The notes under the pieces are model-generated. The model was not told the DNA's origin. It saw nothing but the letters and a program-made list of their open reading frames with translations, and made no database searches. 64,000 nt of DNA, from positions 186,001 through 250,000 of the forward strand of contig NZ_CP049934.1 in NCBI RefSeq assembly GCF_011382965.1, written 5' to 3'. The position numbers were made by a program, and so were the translations under genes. Position 1 is the first letter of the stretch. The number at the start of each line of letters is the position of its first letter. Shown here piece after piece: positions 27,862 to 37,695 of the stretch. This stretch comes from Leucobacter insecticola. GTDB lineage: Bacteria; Actinomycetota; Actinomycetes; Actinomycetales; Microbacteriaceae.

Positions 27862-29995
27862 TCGGGATGGAGGCGCTTCATCGTCCACACCTTTTGGCTG
27901 CGCGCAGACGCGGCGCTGACCGCCAGCGACACCACGAGCACGCCAAGCATCACGGCAAGTGCTACCCAGAAGCGGGCGTCGATCCCGCCCCCGATCAACT
28001 GTCTGAGCCCCGTCACCACGTACGAAGCCGGCATGAACGGGTGCAGCACCTGGAAGAACACCGGCGTCGTCTCAACGGGATAGGTCCCGCCCGAGGACGA
28101 CAGCTGCAGCATCAACAACACGAGACTCACCACCCGTCCCGTCGCGGTGCCGAGCAACACGATAAACATCTGCTGCAGCGCAAGGAACGCGAGCGTCACG
28201 AGCAGCATGAACGAGGCCATACCGAACCAGTGCACGGGCCTGATCCCGATGCCGTACACCAGCACCGCCATCATGATCACCACCTGCCCCACCGCGATGA
28301 TCGCCGCCGGCCAGAACCCCGCGAGCACCGAGCGCAGGCCAGAGGTGTTCGTGGCGAGCGGGCGACGCGGCAGGGCACGCAGGATCAACCACGTGATCAG
28401 CGCCCCAACGAACGTCGCCAGCGCAATGAAGAACGGTGCAAACCCCTCACCGAACCCTGTACCGGGTTTTCGGTGGTCTGGTGCAGTTCAATGGGCGCGG
28501 CCATTGTCTGCGCAATGCGACCGGTCTGCCCCGGGGCAAATTCTGGCGCTTCCGCAGCACCGGCGCTGAGCTTCTCCGCGAATTCGCTCGCGCCCGTGTC
28601 GAGTTGTGTTGCCCCCTTCGCAAGCGCCGTCGAAGCCTCATCAGCCTTCTGCGCCCCGTCGCTCAGCTGCGTGGCGCCGGGCACCAACTCCGCCGTCTTC
28701 GCAGCAAGGGTGTCGGAACCGTCGGCCGCGCTGCCAAGCTGAGACGCGAGGGTGGCGTTCCCCGCAGACACCAATTGGGCCCCGGAGCTCAGCTGACTCA
28801 ATCCCGTGGATAGCCCGCTCGCACCCGTCGCAGCCTCGCTGACTTTGGTGCTCAGCGTGTCAGCACCACCACTCAAGGCGGTCAGCCCGGTGCTCAGAGT
28901 GGTGGCTGAGTCTGCCGCGGTACGCGCGCCAGTGCTCAACGCGGTCGCGCCCTGGGCAAGCGTGGCAAGCGAGCTGCCCTGCTGAGCGAATGCGGCATCG
29001 AGTTCCGCGAGCGTCATGTCGGGGTTTTGTGCTGCGAGCTGCGCAATGAGACCGGTGCCCTGCGCGACACTCGCGGATCCCGAAGCGAGACCTTCGATGC
29101 CGGTGGCGAGTTGGGATCCACCCCCGGCCGCCTGTCCCGCTGCCGCCGCAAGGTTCGAAGCCCCCGTATTGAGTTCCCCCAGCCCGGCGCTCAACGCCGC
29201 GGCCCCGGTCGCTGCCTCACCGGTTTTGGTCGAGAGTTCGGCACTGCCGGACGCGAGCGTCGCACTGCCCGTTCTTGCTTCACCCAGACCGCTGGCGAGC
29301 TGAGATACCCCATCCGACAGGAGTGGCGCACTTGTTGCTAGCTCGGCCGTGCCGTCGGCGAGCGCACCAAGCCCAACGCTGAGTTCCGTGCTCCCCGCGG
29401 CAAGCGCGTGCGTGCCCTCGTCGATTCTGCCCGCGGCTTCGGCGGCGTCACGAGTGCCGTCGCTCAGCGTCTCGACGCCCACGAGCACCTCTTTCGCAGC
29501 TGTGCGGGTGGTGGTTTCGGCGACTGCATCACGCAGCTGCACCATCGCCTGTTTGCCGAGGGTCGAGGCTAGAAAGGAGTTGCTGTCGTTGTACACCACG
29601 TCAATCTGCCCCGCCTTGGGGTCGTCTTGCAGACCCGCGAGGGTGCGAGAGAAGTCGCGCGGGATCGTCACCGCAAAATAAACGTCGCCATCTGCGACCT
29701 GTTGCGCCGCCTCGCTTGACGACATGGTCTGCCACTTCAGCTCGCCCCCATCGGTGAGCTCCTTCACCACCTCTGCCCCCGCGCTCAGGGTGTCACCACC
29801 GGGTTTCTCGGCGGGTTGATCGAGGTTCACCAACGCCACGGGGAGCTGATTCATGTTGTCGGTGGGGGCCCAGAACGCCCACAGGTACAGGGCCCCATAG
29901 ATGAGCGGAATAAACAGGAGCACTCCGATGGCGATGCGCGGCAGGGTGCCCTTGCGAAAGCGGCGCAGTTCGGTTCCGGTGGTAAAGATTGACAT
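27849..29995 (-). pseudogene. YhgE/Pip-family membrane protein (ABC-2-like exporter), split by a 1-base deletion
   Basis: The repaired product is 715 residues. It has one N-terminal span (IAIGVLLFIPLIYGALYLWAF), a Pip-like domain (DVYFAVTIPRDFSRTLAGLQDDPKAGQIDVVYNDSNSFLAS), a long run of about 300 residues of 7-residue A-x-G-L-x-x-L-type repeats that should form an extracellular helical rod, and a C-terminal ABC-2-like membrane domain with five to six spans. Adding one base near 28453-28457 restores NPVQGFGEGFAPFFIALATF and joins the two frames. It is preceded by the ATPase gene and its terminus lies in the 52-bp repeat. Related proteins export or serve phage infection (Pip); substrate unknown. 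Confidence 0.85.
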
Positions 29996-30032
29996 GTTCG
30001 GTCTTCGATTCGTGTTGGTAGGTGTGGGGTCT

Positions 30033-30111
30033 GCGCCGATTGAGCGAGGCTTGCCGAGTCGAAATCACGGACGTTCCTGGTTTCGACTCGCTTCGCTCGC
30101 TCAACCGGCGG
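30033..30111. repeat. Palindromic repeat, GGTTGAGCGAG family, copy 1
   Basis: Imperfect inverted repeat between the ATPase and YhgE genes: left arm with ATTGAGCGAGG and GAGTCGAAAT, right arm with GGTTTCGACTCGCTTCGC and TCGCTCAACCGGC. The same family occurs at 57037-57113 and as a half copy at 58774-58808. It lies in an operon, so it will be transcribed as a hairpin. Confidence 0.8.
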
Positions 30112-30138
30112 TGCGGGGCGGAGGAGCCGACGGAGCGG

Positions 30139-30831
30139 CTAGAGCCGGATGAGGGCGGGCGCGGCGGGGAAGTGCAGCGCGTCGGCCGGATCGGTTGTCG
30201 CGACAATGACAGCGATGCCACTGTCCGCGAGCGCGTTGAGGCGGTCGGCGACCAGCTGCCGGTCAGCGGCGCTGCGCAGTTCGTCGAAGTCGTCGATCAC
30301 GAGCGCTTCGGGAGCCTCGGTGAGCGCGAGCGCAATGCGCAGCAGCATTTCGTCTGCGGGCACAAGATCCCGCACCAACACGGTGGGCTCCGGCTGCGGA
30401 AGCTCCCCAAACGCCGGTTCGAGCAGTTCGTGGGCGAGCGTGTTCGTCAGCTTCGGTGCGCGGCGGTACCACGGCAAGACCCACGCGAGGCGCTCGCGCA
30501 GTGTCGCGGCGACGCTGGCGGTCGGTTCGAGCGCATCGATGTCGGCGAAACCCGCAATGCCGGTGCGGCGTCGGATCGCGGCCGTGCCGGTTTCACCCAG
30601 GACGATCGCGGTTCCCGCGTCGAGCCGCATGCGGCCCGCAAGCACCAGCAACAGGGCGGTGCGTCCGCTGCCTCGCGAACCGGTGACGACGGTAATCGGC
30701 GTCGCGCTTGTGGCGGTGAGCGGGCCAAACACCGGGCCGCGGGGTCCGTTGACGATGGCGCTTTCAAGGTTCACGATGCTGCGGGATCGGGGCGTTGCGA
30801 CGGGTACTGGTGTCGAGGTTTCGGTGTACAA
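30139..30831 (-). CDS. ATP-binding cassette-like protein partner of YhgE, degenerate Walker A
   Basis: A 230-residue ABC-type nucleotide-binding protein upstream of the YhgE gene. The P-loop reads TGSRGSGRTALL (about residue 51), so the usual lysine is Arg. Walker B is EALVIDDFDEL, where the normal catalytic Glu position is Asp, and I find no LSGGQ signature. It may still bind nucleotide weakly or may be a structural partner. Similar R-containing P-loops exist in proteins paired with YhgE in this family, to my recollection. Its promoter overlaps a TetR-type operator at 30853-30866. Confidence 0.7.
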   Translation of the reverse strand: MYTETSTPVPVATPRSRSIVNLESAIVNGPRGPVFGPLTATSATPITVVTGSRGSGRTALLLVLAGRMRLDAGTAIVLGETGTAAIRRRTGIAGFADIDALEPTASVAATLRERLAWVLPWYRRAPKLTNTLAHELLEPAFGELPQPEPTVLVRDLVPADEMLLRIALALTEAPEALVIDDFDELRSAADRQLVADRLNALADSGIAVIVATTDPADALHFPAAPALIRL

Positions 30832-30847
30832 GGTTCGGCTTTCTGTA

Positions 30848-30866
30848 ATTGTACTGACCAGTCAGT
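30848..30866 (-). promoter_or_regulatory. TetR-type operator overlapping a -10 box
   Basis: ACTGAC-CA-GTCAGT (30853-30866) is an inverted repeat of the size and form bound by many TetR repressors. On the minus strand it is directly followed by TACAAT, a near-consensus -10 box (30848-30853), 17 bases upstream of the ATPase start. A regulator bound here would block transcription of the ATPase-YhgE genes. Confidence 0.7.
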
Positions 30867-30947
30867 TTAGAACCACTTTTCGAGATTCGTCAACCCACAG
30901 AGGCTGGCGCACAGTTTCGGGAATAGATCGCGGGCCTTCCCGTTACA

Positions 30948-30969
30948 TTTACATGCATGAGCATATAAA
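30948..30969 (+). promoter_or_regulatory. Candidate MarR operator upstream of LLM oxidoreductase
   Basis: Arms TTTACATGC and GCATATAAA, separated by 4 bases, pair with one mismatch and end just before the ribosome site AGGAGC of the oxidoreductase gene. The size suits a MarR dimer, and a marR gene is the second gene of this transcription unit. Confidence 0.5.
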
Positions 30970-30984
30970 AAGGAGCGCAGCAGT

Positions 30985-32178
30985 ATGGAATTCGGAATAT
31001 TCTCCGTCAGCGACATCACCCGCAATCCGGTCACCGGAGAAACCCCCAGCGAGGCAGAACGCATCAAAGCGGTTGTGCAGATCGCACGCAAGGCCGAAGA
31101 GGTAGGTCTCGACGTCTTCGCCATCGGCGAGCACCACAACCCACCATTCTTCTCCTCAGCCCCCACCACGCTGCTCGCCTACATCGCAGCGCAGACACGC
31201 ACGCTCAAACTGTCAACGAGCACCACCCTCATCACCACGAATGACCCGGTCAGGATCGCCGAAGAGTACGCGATGCTGCAGCACCTCGCGGGCGGACGTA
31301 TGGACCTCATGCTCGGCCGCGGCAACACTGCCCCGGTGTACCCGTGGTTCGGCAAAGACATTCGCAGCGCCCTGCCGCTCGCCCTCGAAAACTACAACTT
31401 GCTCCACCGCCTGTGGCGTGAGGATGTGGTCGATTGGGAGGGGAATTTCCGCACACCCCTGCAGGGCTTCACGTCAACGCCCCGTCCGCTCGACGACGTG
31501 CCGCCGTTCGTATGGCACGGCTCGATCCGCACCCCCGAGATCGCGGAGCAAGCCGCCTACTACGGCGACGGATTCTTCGCCAACCACATCTTCGCCCCCT
31601 CGGAACACTTCCTCCGGCTCGTCAACCTCTACCGGGAACGCTACGAGTTCCACGGCCACGGCAGCAAAAGGCAGGCCATTGTTGGGCTCGGCGGGCAGGC
31701 ATTCATCGCCAAGAAATCACAAGACGCGGCGAGCCAGTTCCGGCCCTACTTCAACGAAGCACCCGTCTACGGGCACGGCCCCAGCCTTGAAGACTTCACA
31801 CGAAAAACCCCACTCAGTGTCGGCAGCCCTCAGGAGGTCATCGACAAGACCCTCGGCTTCCGCGAGACATTTGGCGACTACCAGCGCCAGATGTTTCTGA
31901 TCGACCACGCTGGCCTCCCGCTCACCACCGTGCTCGAGCAGATCGAGCTGCTCGGCGAAGAAGTCGTGCCGGTTCTGCGACGCGAGCTCGCGGCGATTCG
32001 GAATCCCGAAACGCCCGACACCCCCTCACATGCAGCGCGGGTGCGCGCGAAGTACGGCGATGCCACACCCCGCCAACCCCGCCCGAACGCCAATCGGGGC
32101 GACAACGTGACCGGCGGATCTCCATATCAGGACAGCGCCCGAGCTACCGCGGGCACACGATTCGAGGAGGAAAGATAA
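30985..32178 (+). CDS. LLM-class flavin-dependent oxidoreductase (luciferase-like)
   Basis: A 397-residue bacterial-luciferase-family protein. The N-terminus MEFGIFSVSDITRNP and the segments EEVGLDVFAIGEHHNPPFF, STTLITTNDPVRIAEEYAMLQHLAGGRMDLMLGRGN are the FMN/F420-binding barrel elements. A tail of ~60 residues past the usual end is polar and probably disordered. The ATG at 30985 has AAAAGGAGCG before it. It is followed after 10 bases by a marR gene that probably represses both; the set looks like a response to a small aromatic or electrophile. Substrate unknown. Confidence 0.88.
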   Translation: MEFGIFSVSDITRNPVTGETPSEAERIKAVVQIARKAEEVGLDVFAIGEHHNPPFFSSAPTTLLAYIAAQTRTLKLSTSTTLITTNDPVRIAEEYAMLQHLAGGRMDLMLGRGNTAPVYPWFGKDIRSALPLALENYNLLHRLWREDVVDWEGNFRTPLQGFTSTPRPLDDVPPFVWHGSIRTPEIAEQAAYYGDGFFANHIFAPSEHFLRLVNLYRERYEFHGHGSKRQAIVGLGGQAFIAKKSQDAASQFRPYFNEAPVYGHGPSLEDFTRKTPLSVGSPQEVIDKTLGFRETFGDYQRQMFLIDHAGLPLTTVLEQIELLGEEVVPVLRRELAAIRNPETPDTPSHAARVRAKYGDATPRQPRPNANRGDNVTGGSPYQDSARATAGTRFEEER

Positions 32179-32188
32179 ACTAACCACT

Positions 32189-32632
32189 ATGGCAAGCAGC
32201 ACGCGCACCGACGTCCGCCTCGCCAACGAGGCGTGGGAGTCGCTGATGACCGCCCACGCCACCCTCATGAAGCGCTACCTCGCAGAGGACATGTGGCACG
32301 AGGTAAGCATCAGTGAGTACGACGTGCTGTACACCCTCGCAAAGGGCGACCGCCCCATGCGGATCAGCGAGATTCAACACGGGGTACTGCTGAGCCAACC
32401 CGCACTCTCGCGTGCGGTAGACCGGCTCGTAACCAGGGGGCTGCTCTCTCGCTGCACCGATGCGAGCGACGGCCGTGCCGTGCAGGTCACACTCACCGAG
32501 GACGGGCGGCGCGTGCAGCGCGAGGTCGGTCGGGCGCACGCAAAGAGCGTGGCACGGGATGTTGGAGGGGCGCTGAGCGAAGCCGAGATGCGGGAGCTAC
32601 AGCGGCTCTGCGAAAAACTCGTCCAGGAGTAG
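32189..32632 (+). CDS. MarR-family regulator
   Basis: A 147-residue MarR protein with the winged helix at about 60-110 (RPMRISEIQHGVLLSQPALSRAVDRLVTRGLLSRCTDASDGRAVQVTLTEDGRRV). The D-x-D-x-R wing motif (DASDGR) is present. Preceded by a GAGGAGGAAAG ribosome site and placed 10 bases after the oxidoreductase gene; likely autoregulator of the pair. Confidence 0.9.
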   Translation: MASSTRTDVRLANEAWESLMTAHATLMKRYLAEDMWHEVSISEYDVLYTLAKGDRPMRISEIQHGVLLSQPALSRAVDRLVTRGLLSRCTDASDGRAVQVTLTEDGRRVQREVGRAHAKSVARDVGGALSEAEMRELQRLCEKLVQE

Positions 32633-32645
32633 TCTTTCGCCCCGG

Positions 32646-34108
32646 TTACTCCCGTTCGAAAGCGACCGAGTGGGCACCCGTAGCGAGCTTGTCCGCCGCA
32701 GCCGCGGCCCGCTCCGCTTCAAGGTCGATGGTGCGACCCAGCAGCAGATAGACCAAGCCCGAGACAATCAGGCCGACAAACAGTGCGATATCTGCCTCAC
32801 CGAGTTGCTGCGCGACAGGGCCGACATACCAGGCGGTCACCGCAAACGGCACCATTACGGCAAGTCCCACAACGTAAGAGACCATGCCACGCCAACCCCA
32901 GTTTCCGTACAGCCCGTTGGGGCGGAAGATCTCGGAGATGACGTAGTGGCCGCGGCGCACAAAGAAGTAGTCGACCAGGTTTACTGAGGTCCACGGCACG
33001 AGCACATACAGCAGCACTACCAAGAAACTGCCGAAGCTGTCAAGGAATGCCCCCGTACTCAAGACCGAACCCAAGAAAGCGACCGCCGCGATCACGGAGG
33101 TTGCGAAGACCCGCACCGCACGGGTGGGGCGAACGGGGCGAATCGAGTCGGCCACCGTAATCAGCTCCATCGCGGCAGCGTAAATATTGACGGTAATCAC
33201 CGCAACAAGCCCGGGCAGCGCAGCGAGAAGAATCACGTTGCCAAATCCCGGAAGCAGTTGGTCCGCAAGATCCTTCACCGCAGAAATCGGATCCGCACCC
33301 ACGAACACCGCCGCAACAAGGGCACCCAGTAGCATCAACCAAGACGCCCCGCAAAAATGCCACTGTAGGTGTAGAAGAGCGCCCGCCCAGGCTTCGTCTC
33401 GGGTGCGAGGTAACGGGAGTAGTCAGAAACATAGGGCGCCCACCCCAGCGCGTAGGCCGCTGCAGCTCCGAACTGCACCAGAAATGCCACCCAGGTGAAC
33501 CCGCTGAAGCTGAACTGCTCGGCGGGCAAAGAAACCATGAACAGGGCCGCGACGGTAAGAACGCCGAAGGTCAGCAGGAACAGCCAAGTCAGCCACTTCT
33601 GGGTGCGGTGAATCCAGTGATACCCGAAGATTGCGAGCGTCAAGGCGAGCCCGCTGATGATCAGATACCACAGCGGATTCACGGCGACGCCGGTTACCTT
33701 GACCAGGATCTCCGCCCCGAGCATCTGGTTGAACATGTTGAATCCGACCAGGCTGAACACCACGATCAGACAGATAATCGCAACACCGCGGTACCCGAAC
33801 TGCGCGCGAGACTGGATCATCTGCGGCAAGCCCAACTGCGGGCCCTGCGCCGAATGGAACGCCGTGAAGACCGTGCCGACAGCGACCCCCAAGAGGATCG
33901 CGACAGCGGACATCGCAAACGAACCGCCCAGCGCTGCGCCCAGCATGCCCGTCGCGAGAGTCGTGATGTTCGCGTTTGACATGAACCACAGGGAAAACAG
34001 ACTCTTCGGGCTGCCGCTGCGTTCGTTGAGCGGCACCCACTCGATCGAGCGGGACTCGATGAGCGGCCCTGCTTCCTGAGCGGCGGCAACCGGCGTGGAG
34101 TTCGTCAT
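32646..34108 (-). pseudogene. NCS1-family nucleobase/hydantoin:cation symporter, split by a 1-base deletion
   Basis: Two frames make a 487-residue NCS1 permease after repair. The N-terminal motif SIEWVPLNERSGSPKSLFSLWF, the GPQLGLPQMIQSRAQFGYRG region and the WAPYVSDYSRYLAPET stretch are typical of purine-cytosine/allantoin permeases, and about 12 spans are present. Adding one C in the run 33347-33350 restores GIFAGASWLMLLGALVAAVF. ATG 34108 is preceded by GGAAAGGGATCC. It is divergent from a nitrilase gene, suggesting uptake and hydrolysis of a cyclic or amide nitrogen compound; this link is inference. Confidence 0.85.
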
Positions 34109-34352
34109 TGGATCCCTTTCCTCACGTTCAGGCGGAGTAGCGCACCGCACATGAGCGCTCACCTCCACCCGACCATAAACCCCCGAAGTGCATCGCACCA
34201 GACCGCGGCAACCTCTGGGAGGCATTGATCTTGGCTATACCCCAGATGTGATTCTTACTCTCCCAGACTGACACGATCTGTGTGATGCTGAGGGGGCAAC
34301 TTCTCCGTTCGGCGTCGTCTCGCGCCTCCGAGTGTTTCAGGCAGGTACCCCA

Positions 34353-35180
34353 TTGTCTTTCTCAACCAACCAAGCCCGTATTCGCTGCACCCAACTCGCC
34401 CCCCGTATCGGCGACGGGCCAGGGAACCTCGCCCAGATTGAAACGGAGCTCGCCAGCGCGGCATCCGACGGGATCGATCTGTTAGTGCTGCCAGAACTCG
34501 CAACCAGCGGCTACAGCCTCACACCGAGCGAGGCCCGCGACGCTGCGCTGCCCGCCGATTCACCGGTGTTTGCTCGCTGGCAGGCGATCCTTGGGGAGCA
34601 CACGAGCGCCGTCATCGGGTTTTGTGAGCACGGTGGCGAGGATCCGAGTGGGGTTCTCATCTACAACAGCGCAGTCATCCTGACGCCAGGATCCGCCCCC
34701 ACGATCTACCGAAAACTGCACCTTTGGGACACCGAAAAATCTATCTTCACCCCCGGCTCTGATGTGCCCCCGGTCGTTGACACCCCCTTCGGCAAACTGG
34801 GAACGGTGATCTGCTACGACCTGGAGTTTCCCGAGATGCCCCGTTCCCTCGCCCTGCGCGGAGCAGATGTCATCGCGGTTCCGACGAACTGGCCGTACAT
34901 CTCGCGCCCCGAAAACGAGCACGCACCCGAGGTCGTTCACGCGATGGCCGCGGCCCGCGCCTCCGGAGTCGCGATCGCGTGCTGCGACCGCAGCGGGGAA
35001 GAACGCGGCACGGTATGGACGGAGGGCACCACGGTGGTGGGCACCGACGGCTGGGTGACCGGGGAGATGGCTGCCTCTGGTCGGTACGATGCGGCGGTTG
35101 AGCTGGCCGGGGATCGCCGCCGTATCAGCCCTCGAAACGACGTGTTCGGGGATCGCCGTCCTGAGTTCTATGAACTATAG
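34353..35180 (+). CDS. Carbon-nitrogen hydrolase (nitrilase superfamily)
   Basis: A 275-residue nitrilase-fold amidase. The triad is visible: E48 in LPELATSGY, K121 in YRKLHL and C154 in TVICYDLEFPE. The family usually cleaves amides, carbamoyl groups or nitriles. I prefer TTG 34353 (SFSTNQARIRCTQLAP), preceded by AGGT, to GTG 34332, which would place the ribosome site inside the gene. Divergent from the NCS1 permease with 244 bases between. Confidence 0.88.
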   Translation: MSFSTNQARIRCTQLAPRIGDGPGNLAQIETELASAASDGIDLLVLPELATSGYSLTPSEARDAALPADSPVFARWQAILGEHTSAVIGFCEHGGEDPSGVLIYNSAVILTPGSAPTIYRKLHLWDTEKSIFTPGSDVPPVVDTPFGKLGTVICYDLEFPEMPRSLALRGADVIAVPTNWPYISRPENEHAPEVVHAMAAARASGVAIACCDRSGEERGTVWTEGTTVVGTDGWVTGEMAASGRYDAAVELAGDRRRISPRNDVFGDRRPEFYEL

Positions 35181-35299
35181 GACAAAGCTCTGAATCGCAT
35201 AGATTCCTGCGACCTTGTGTAATACATCCATTCCATAAATGCTTGGGATACCGCCTGCGCTGCCGTAGGCAAGTCTCCAATGAAGGAAGTGTTACAACG

Positions 35300-36106
35300 A
35301 TGAACATTACTCACAAGAAGTCGGCCCTAATTGCGGCCCTGGCAGCCACAGCTCTTCTCCTGAGTGCGTGCAGCGCGAGCAACGACTCCACGGACTCAAC
35401 TGATGGTTCACGAACGGTCACAGTGGTGACATCAAATGATGCCCCCTTCTCGTTTGTTGACGAAAAGACCGGCGAGCTCACCGGAATCGATGGTGAGATG
35501 TTGAACGCGATGGCGGAAGAGCTCGACTGGAACATTGAGGTGGTTGTCACCGACTTCGCCACAATGCCGCAGTCGGTTCTCTCAAAGAAAGCCGACCTCA
35601 TCGCTGACGGCCTCTATGTCACCGAGGATCGCCAGAAGACGCTCAGTTTTTCTGACACCTGGTACACCCAGGGTGAAGGAATGTTGGTGCCCGCAAACTC
35701 GACACTCACCTCGCGCGATGATGCCAAGGGCAAGTCAATCGGAGTGATGACCGGCACCACACACCTCGAGATCGCACAGAGCCTCACCGACGAGAAGAAC
35801 ATTAAGATGTACGACTCGCAAGCAAACCTGCTGCAGGCCGTCGCAAATGGCCAGGTAGATGCTGCATTCACTGACCAGGCCGTCGTTGCATGGAGCCTGG
35901 TGCAGAATCCCAACGACAAAGTGAAACTTGTGTCACCCTACGAGCCCTACTTTCCCGGCACCATCGCAGCCGCATTCCGGCAAGACAGCGACAGCGATGA
36001 ACTGCGTGAAGCACTCAACGGGGCGCTTGCAGACCTCAAAGCAACGCCCAAATACCTAGAGATTCTCCAGAAGTACGGCCTCGGCTCAGATAACGCAGCC
36101 AAGTAG
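35300..36106 (+). CDS. ABC transporter substrate-binding lipoprotein, polar amino acid type
   Basis: A 268-residue family 3 solute-binding protein. It has a lipobox LLSAC (C ~24) and the classic motif APFSFVDEKTGELTGIDGEMLNAMAEELDWNIE, DGLYVTEDRQKTLSFSDTWYTQG, GVMTGTTHLE and TPKYLEILQKYGL. A GAAGGAAGTG ribosome site precedes ATG 35300; open frame upstream is not a signal sequence. First gene of a binding protein-permease-ATPase operon. Ligand probably an amino acid or a related small zwitterion. Confidence 0.9.
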   Translation: MNITHKKSALIAALAATALLLSACSASNDSTDSTDGSRTVTVVTSNDAPFSFVDEKTGELTGIDGEMLNAMAEELDWNIEVVVTDFATMPQSVLSKKADLIADGLYVTEDRQKTLSFSDTWYTQGEGMLVPANSTLTSRDDAKGKSIGVMTGTTHLEIAQSLTDEKNIKMYDSQANLLQAVANGQVDAAFTDQAVVAWSLVQNPNDKVKLVSPYEPYFPGTIAAAFRQDSDSDELREALNGALADLKATPKYLEILQKYGLGSDNAAK

Positions 36107-36116
36107 CTCCTGCGTG

Positions 36117-36147
36117 AGTGGCGGCGGGGTCTGTCCCCGCCGCCACT
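36117..36147 (+). terminator. Intercistronic hairpin between binding protein and permease
   Basis: Perfect 13-bp arms AGTGGCGGCGGGG (36117-36129) and CCCCGCCGCCACT (36135-36147) with a 5-base loop, 10 bases after the binding-protein stop and without a T-tract. Such hairpins stabilise the upstream message or partly stop transcription, giving more binding protein than permease. Confidence 0.75.
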
Positions 36148-36165
36148 CATCTTGAAAGAGGAATC

Positions 36166-36819
36166 ATGGACTTCATTGAGAGCGTGCTCGGCGTCCTGCC
36201 GAGCCTCATTCGCGCCATCCCCGTCGTCGCACAGCTTGCGCTCGGGGCGATGGTGCTCGCCCTGGTACTGGGCTTGCTCATCGCGCTGGCGCGCATTTCG
36301 CACAGCCGCATACTGCGCATCATCGCGACGGTGTACGTTGAGGTGCTGCGTGGCACCCCGCTGCTCGTGCAGCTGGTCTACATCTACTTTGTGCTGCCGG
36401 TCATCGGGATCCAGCTCGACCCAATTGCAGCGGGCATTATCGGTCTCGGCTTAAACTATGCCGCATACCTCTCCGAGGTGTATCGCACCTCGATCCTCGC
36501 CGTTGACAGCGGACAAACAGAAGCGGCGTTGTCACTCGGCTACACCCCCACGAAGGCTCTGTGGCGCATTGTCATTCCACAGTCCTTCACTGTCGCGCTC
36601 GGCCCGATCGGGAATTACTTCATCGCGATGGTGAAAGACACGGCGCTCACGTCGGTCATCGCGGTATCGGAGATTCTGAAGACCGCCAACACGCTCAACT
36701 CTCAGACATTCCAGACGGTGGAGATCTACACGGCCGCAGCGCTGCTCTATCTCGCACTGTCGTTGCCGCTGTCACGCCTCGTGATCGTGCTCGAAAAGAA
36801 GGCGAGAAGCCGTGCCTAA
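36166..36819 (+). CDS. ABC transporter permease, polar amino acid type
   Basis: A 217-residue HisM-type permease with about five spans. The family signature EVLRGTPLLVQLVYIYFVLP and the EAA loop (DSGQTEAALSLGYTPTKALWRIVIPQSFTVALGPIGNYFIAMVKDTAL) are intact. ATG 36166 has AAAGAGGA 4 bases before it; codons upstream in frame overlap the hairpin. Its stop overlaps the ATPase start by 8 bases. Confidence 0.92.
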   Translation: MDFIESVLGVLPSLIRAIPVVAQLALGAMVLALVLGLLIALARISHSRILRIIATVYVEVLRGTPLLVQLVYIYFVLPVIGIQLDPIAAGIIGLGLNYAAYLSEVYRTSILAVDSGQTEAALSLGYTPTKALWRIVIPQSFTVALGPIGNYFIAMVKDTALTSVIAVSEILKTANTLNSQTFQTVEIYTAAALLYLALSLPLSRLVIVLEKKARSRA

Positions 36820-37695
36820 TTCAGTCATCAATGTTCAGGACGTCCACAAGACCTACATTATTGGCGAAAAGCCGTCACTCTGGCAGCGGCTCTTTGGCCG
36901 GAAAGACACTCGCCGCTCACTCGAGGTACTCAAGGGCGTCAATCTTGAGGTTGCCCCGGGCGAAACGGTCGTACTGATTGGTTCAAGCGGATCGGGGAAG
37001 TCGACGCTCCTGCGCTGCATCAACAAGCTCGAAGTGATCGAGTCAGGTCGCATTCTGGTCAATGACCACCTGGTCGGATACCGCGAAATCGAAGGCAAAC
37101 TTGTCGGCGAATCCGCACGCGCGACCGCCGCGAAGCGCACCGACATCGGGATGGTGTTTCAACACTTCAATCTCTTCATGAATAAAACCGCACTCGAGAA
37201 CGTCATGGCCCTCTGCGGGACGTCAAGAAACTCTCGCGCGAGGCAGCGGAAGAACTGGCCGAGCCAGCGCTCAATATGGTGGGACTGCAGGATCGCATGC
37301 ACAACTACCCGTCTCGCCTTTCCGGCGGACAGAAGCAGCGCGTTGCCATCGCCAGGGCACTTGCAATGCAGCCCAGTGTGATGCTCTTCGACGAGCCGAC
37401 CTCCGCGCTAGATCCAGAGTTGGTCGGTGAAGTCCTGGCGGTCATCAAAAAAATCGCCGCGTCGGGAACCACCATGATGATCGTGACGCACGAAATGCAG
37501 TTCGCCCGTGAAATCGCAGACCGGATCGTGGTCATGGACGGTGGACAAATCGTTGAGCAGGGGCCGCCAGAAGATGTGTTCGGCGATCCCCAACACACCA
37601 AGACCCGCGCACTGCTGCGTCGATCCGGAATTCTCAAGACAGCCGCCACAGAGGTGATTTCTGTAGTGCCAGAGGATGACGAGAACGAGGTCTAA
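36812..37695 (+). pseudogene. ABC transporter ATP-binding protein, polar amino acid type, split by a 1-base deletion
   Basis: Two frames give a 294-residue ATPase after repair. Walker A is GSSGSGKSTLL, Q-loop FQHFNLF, signature LSGGQKQRV, Walker [13 protein letters not shown] and H-loop VTHEM. The break lies around 37207-37216, where one extra base joins TALENVM to [28 protein letters not shown]. It has an insert after Walker A (GYREIEGKLVGESARATAAKR) seen in other actinobacterial members. The start GTG overlaps the permease stop. Together with the two genes before it, it makes a complete importer when repaired. Confidence 0.88.
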
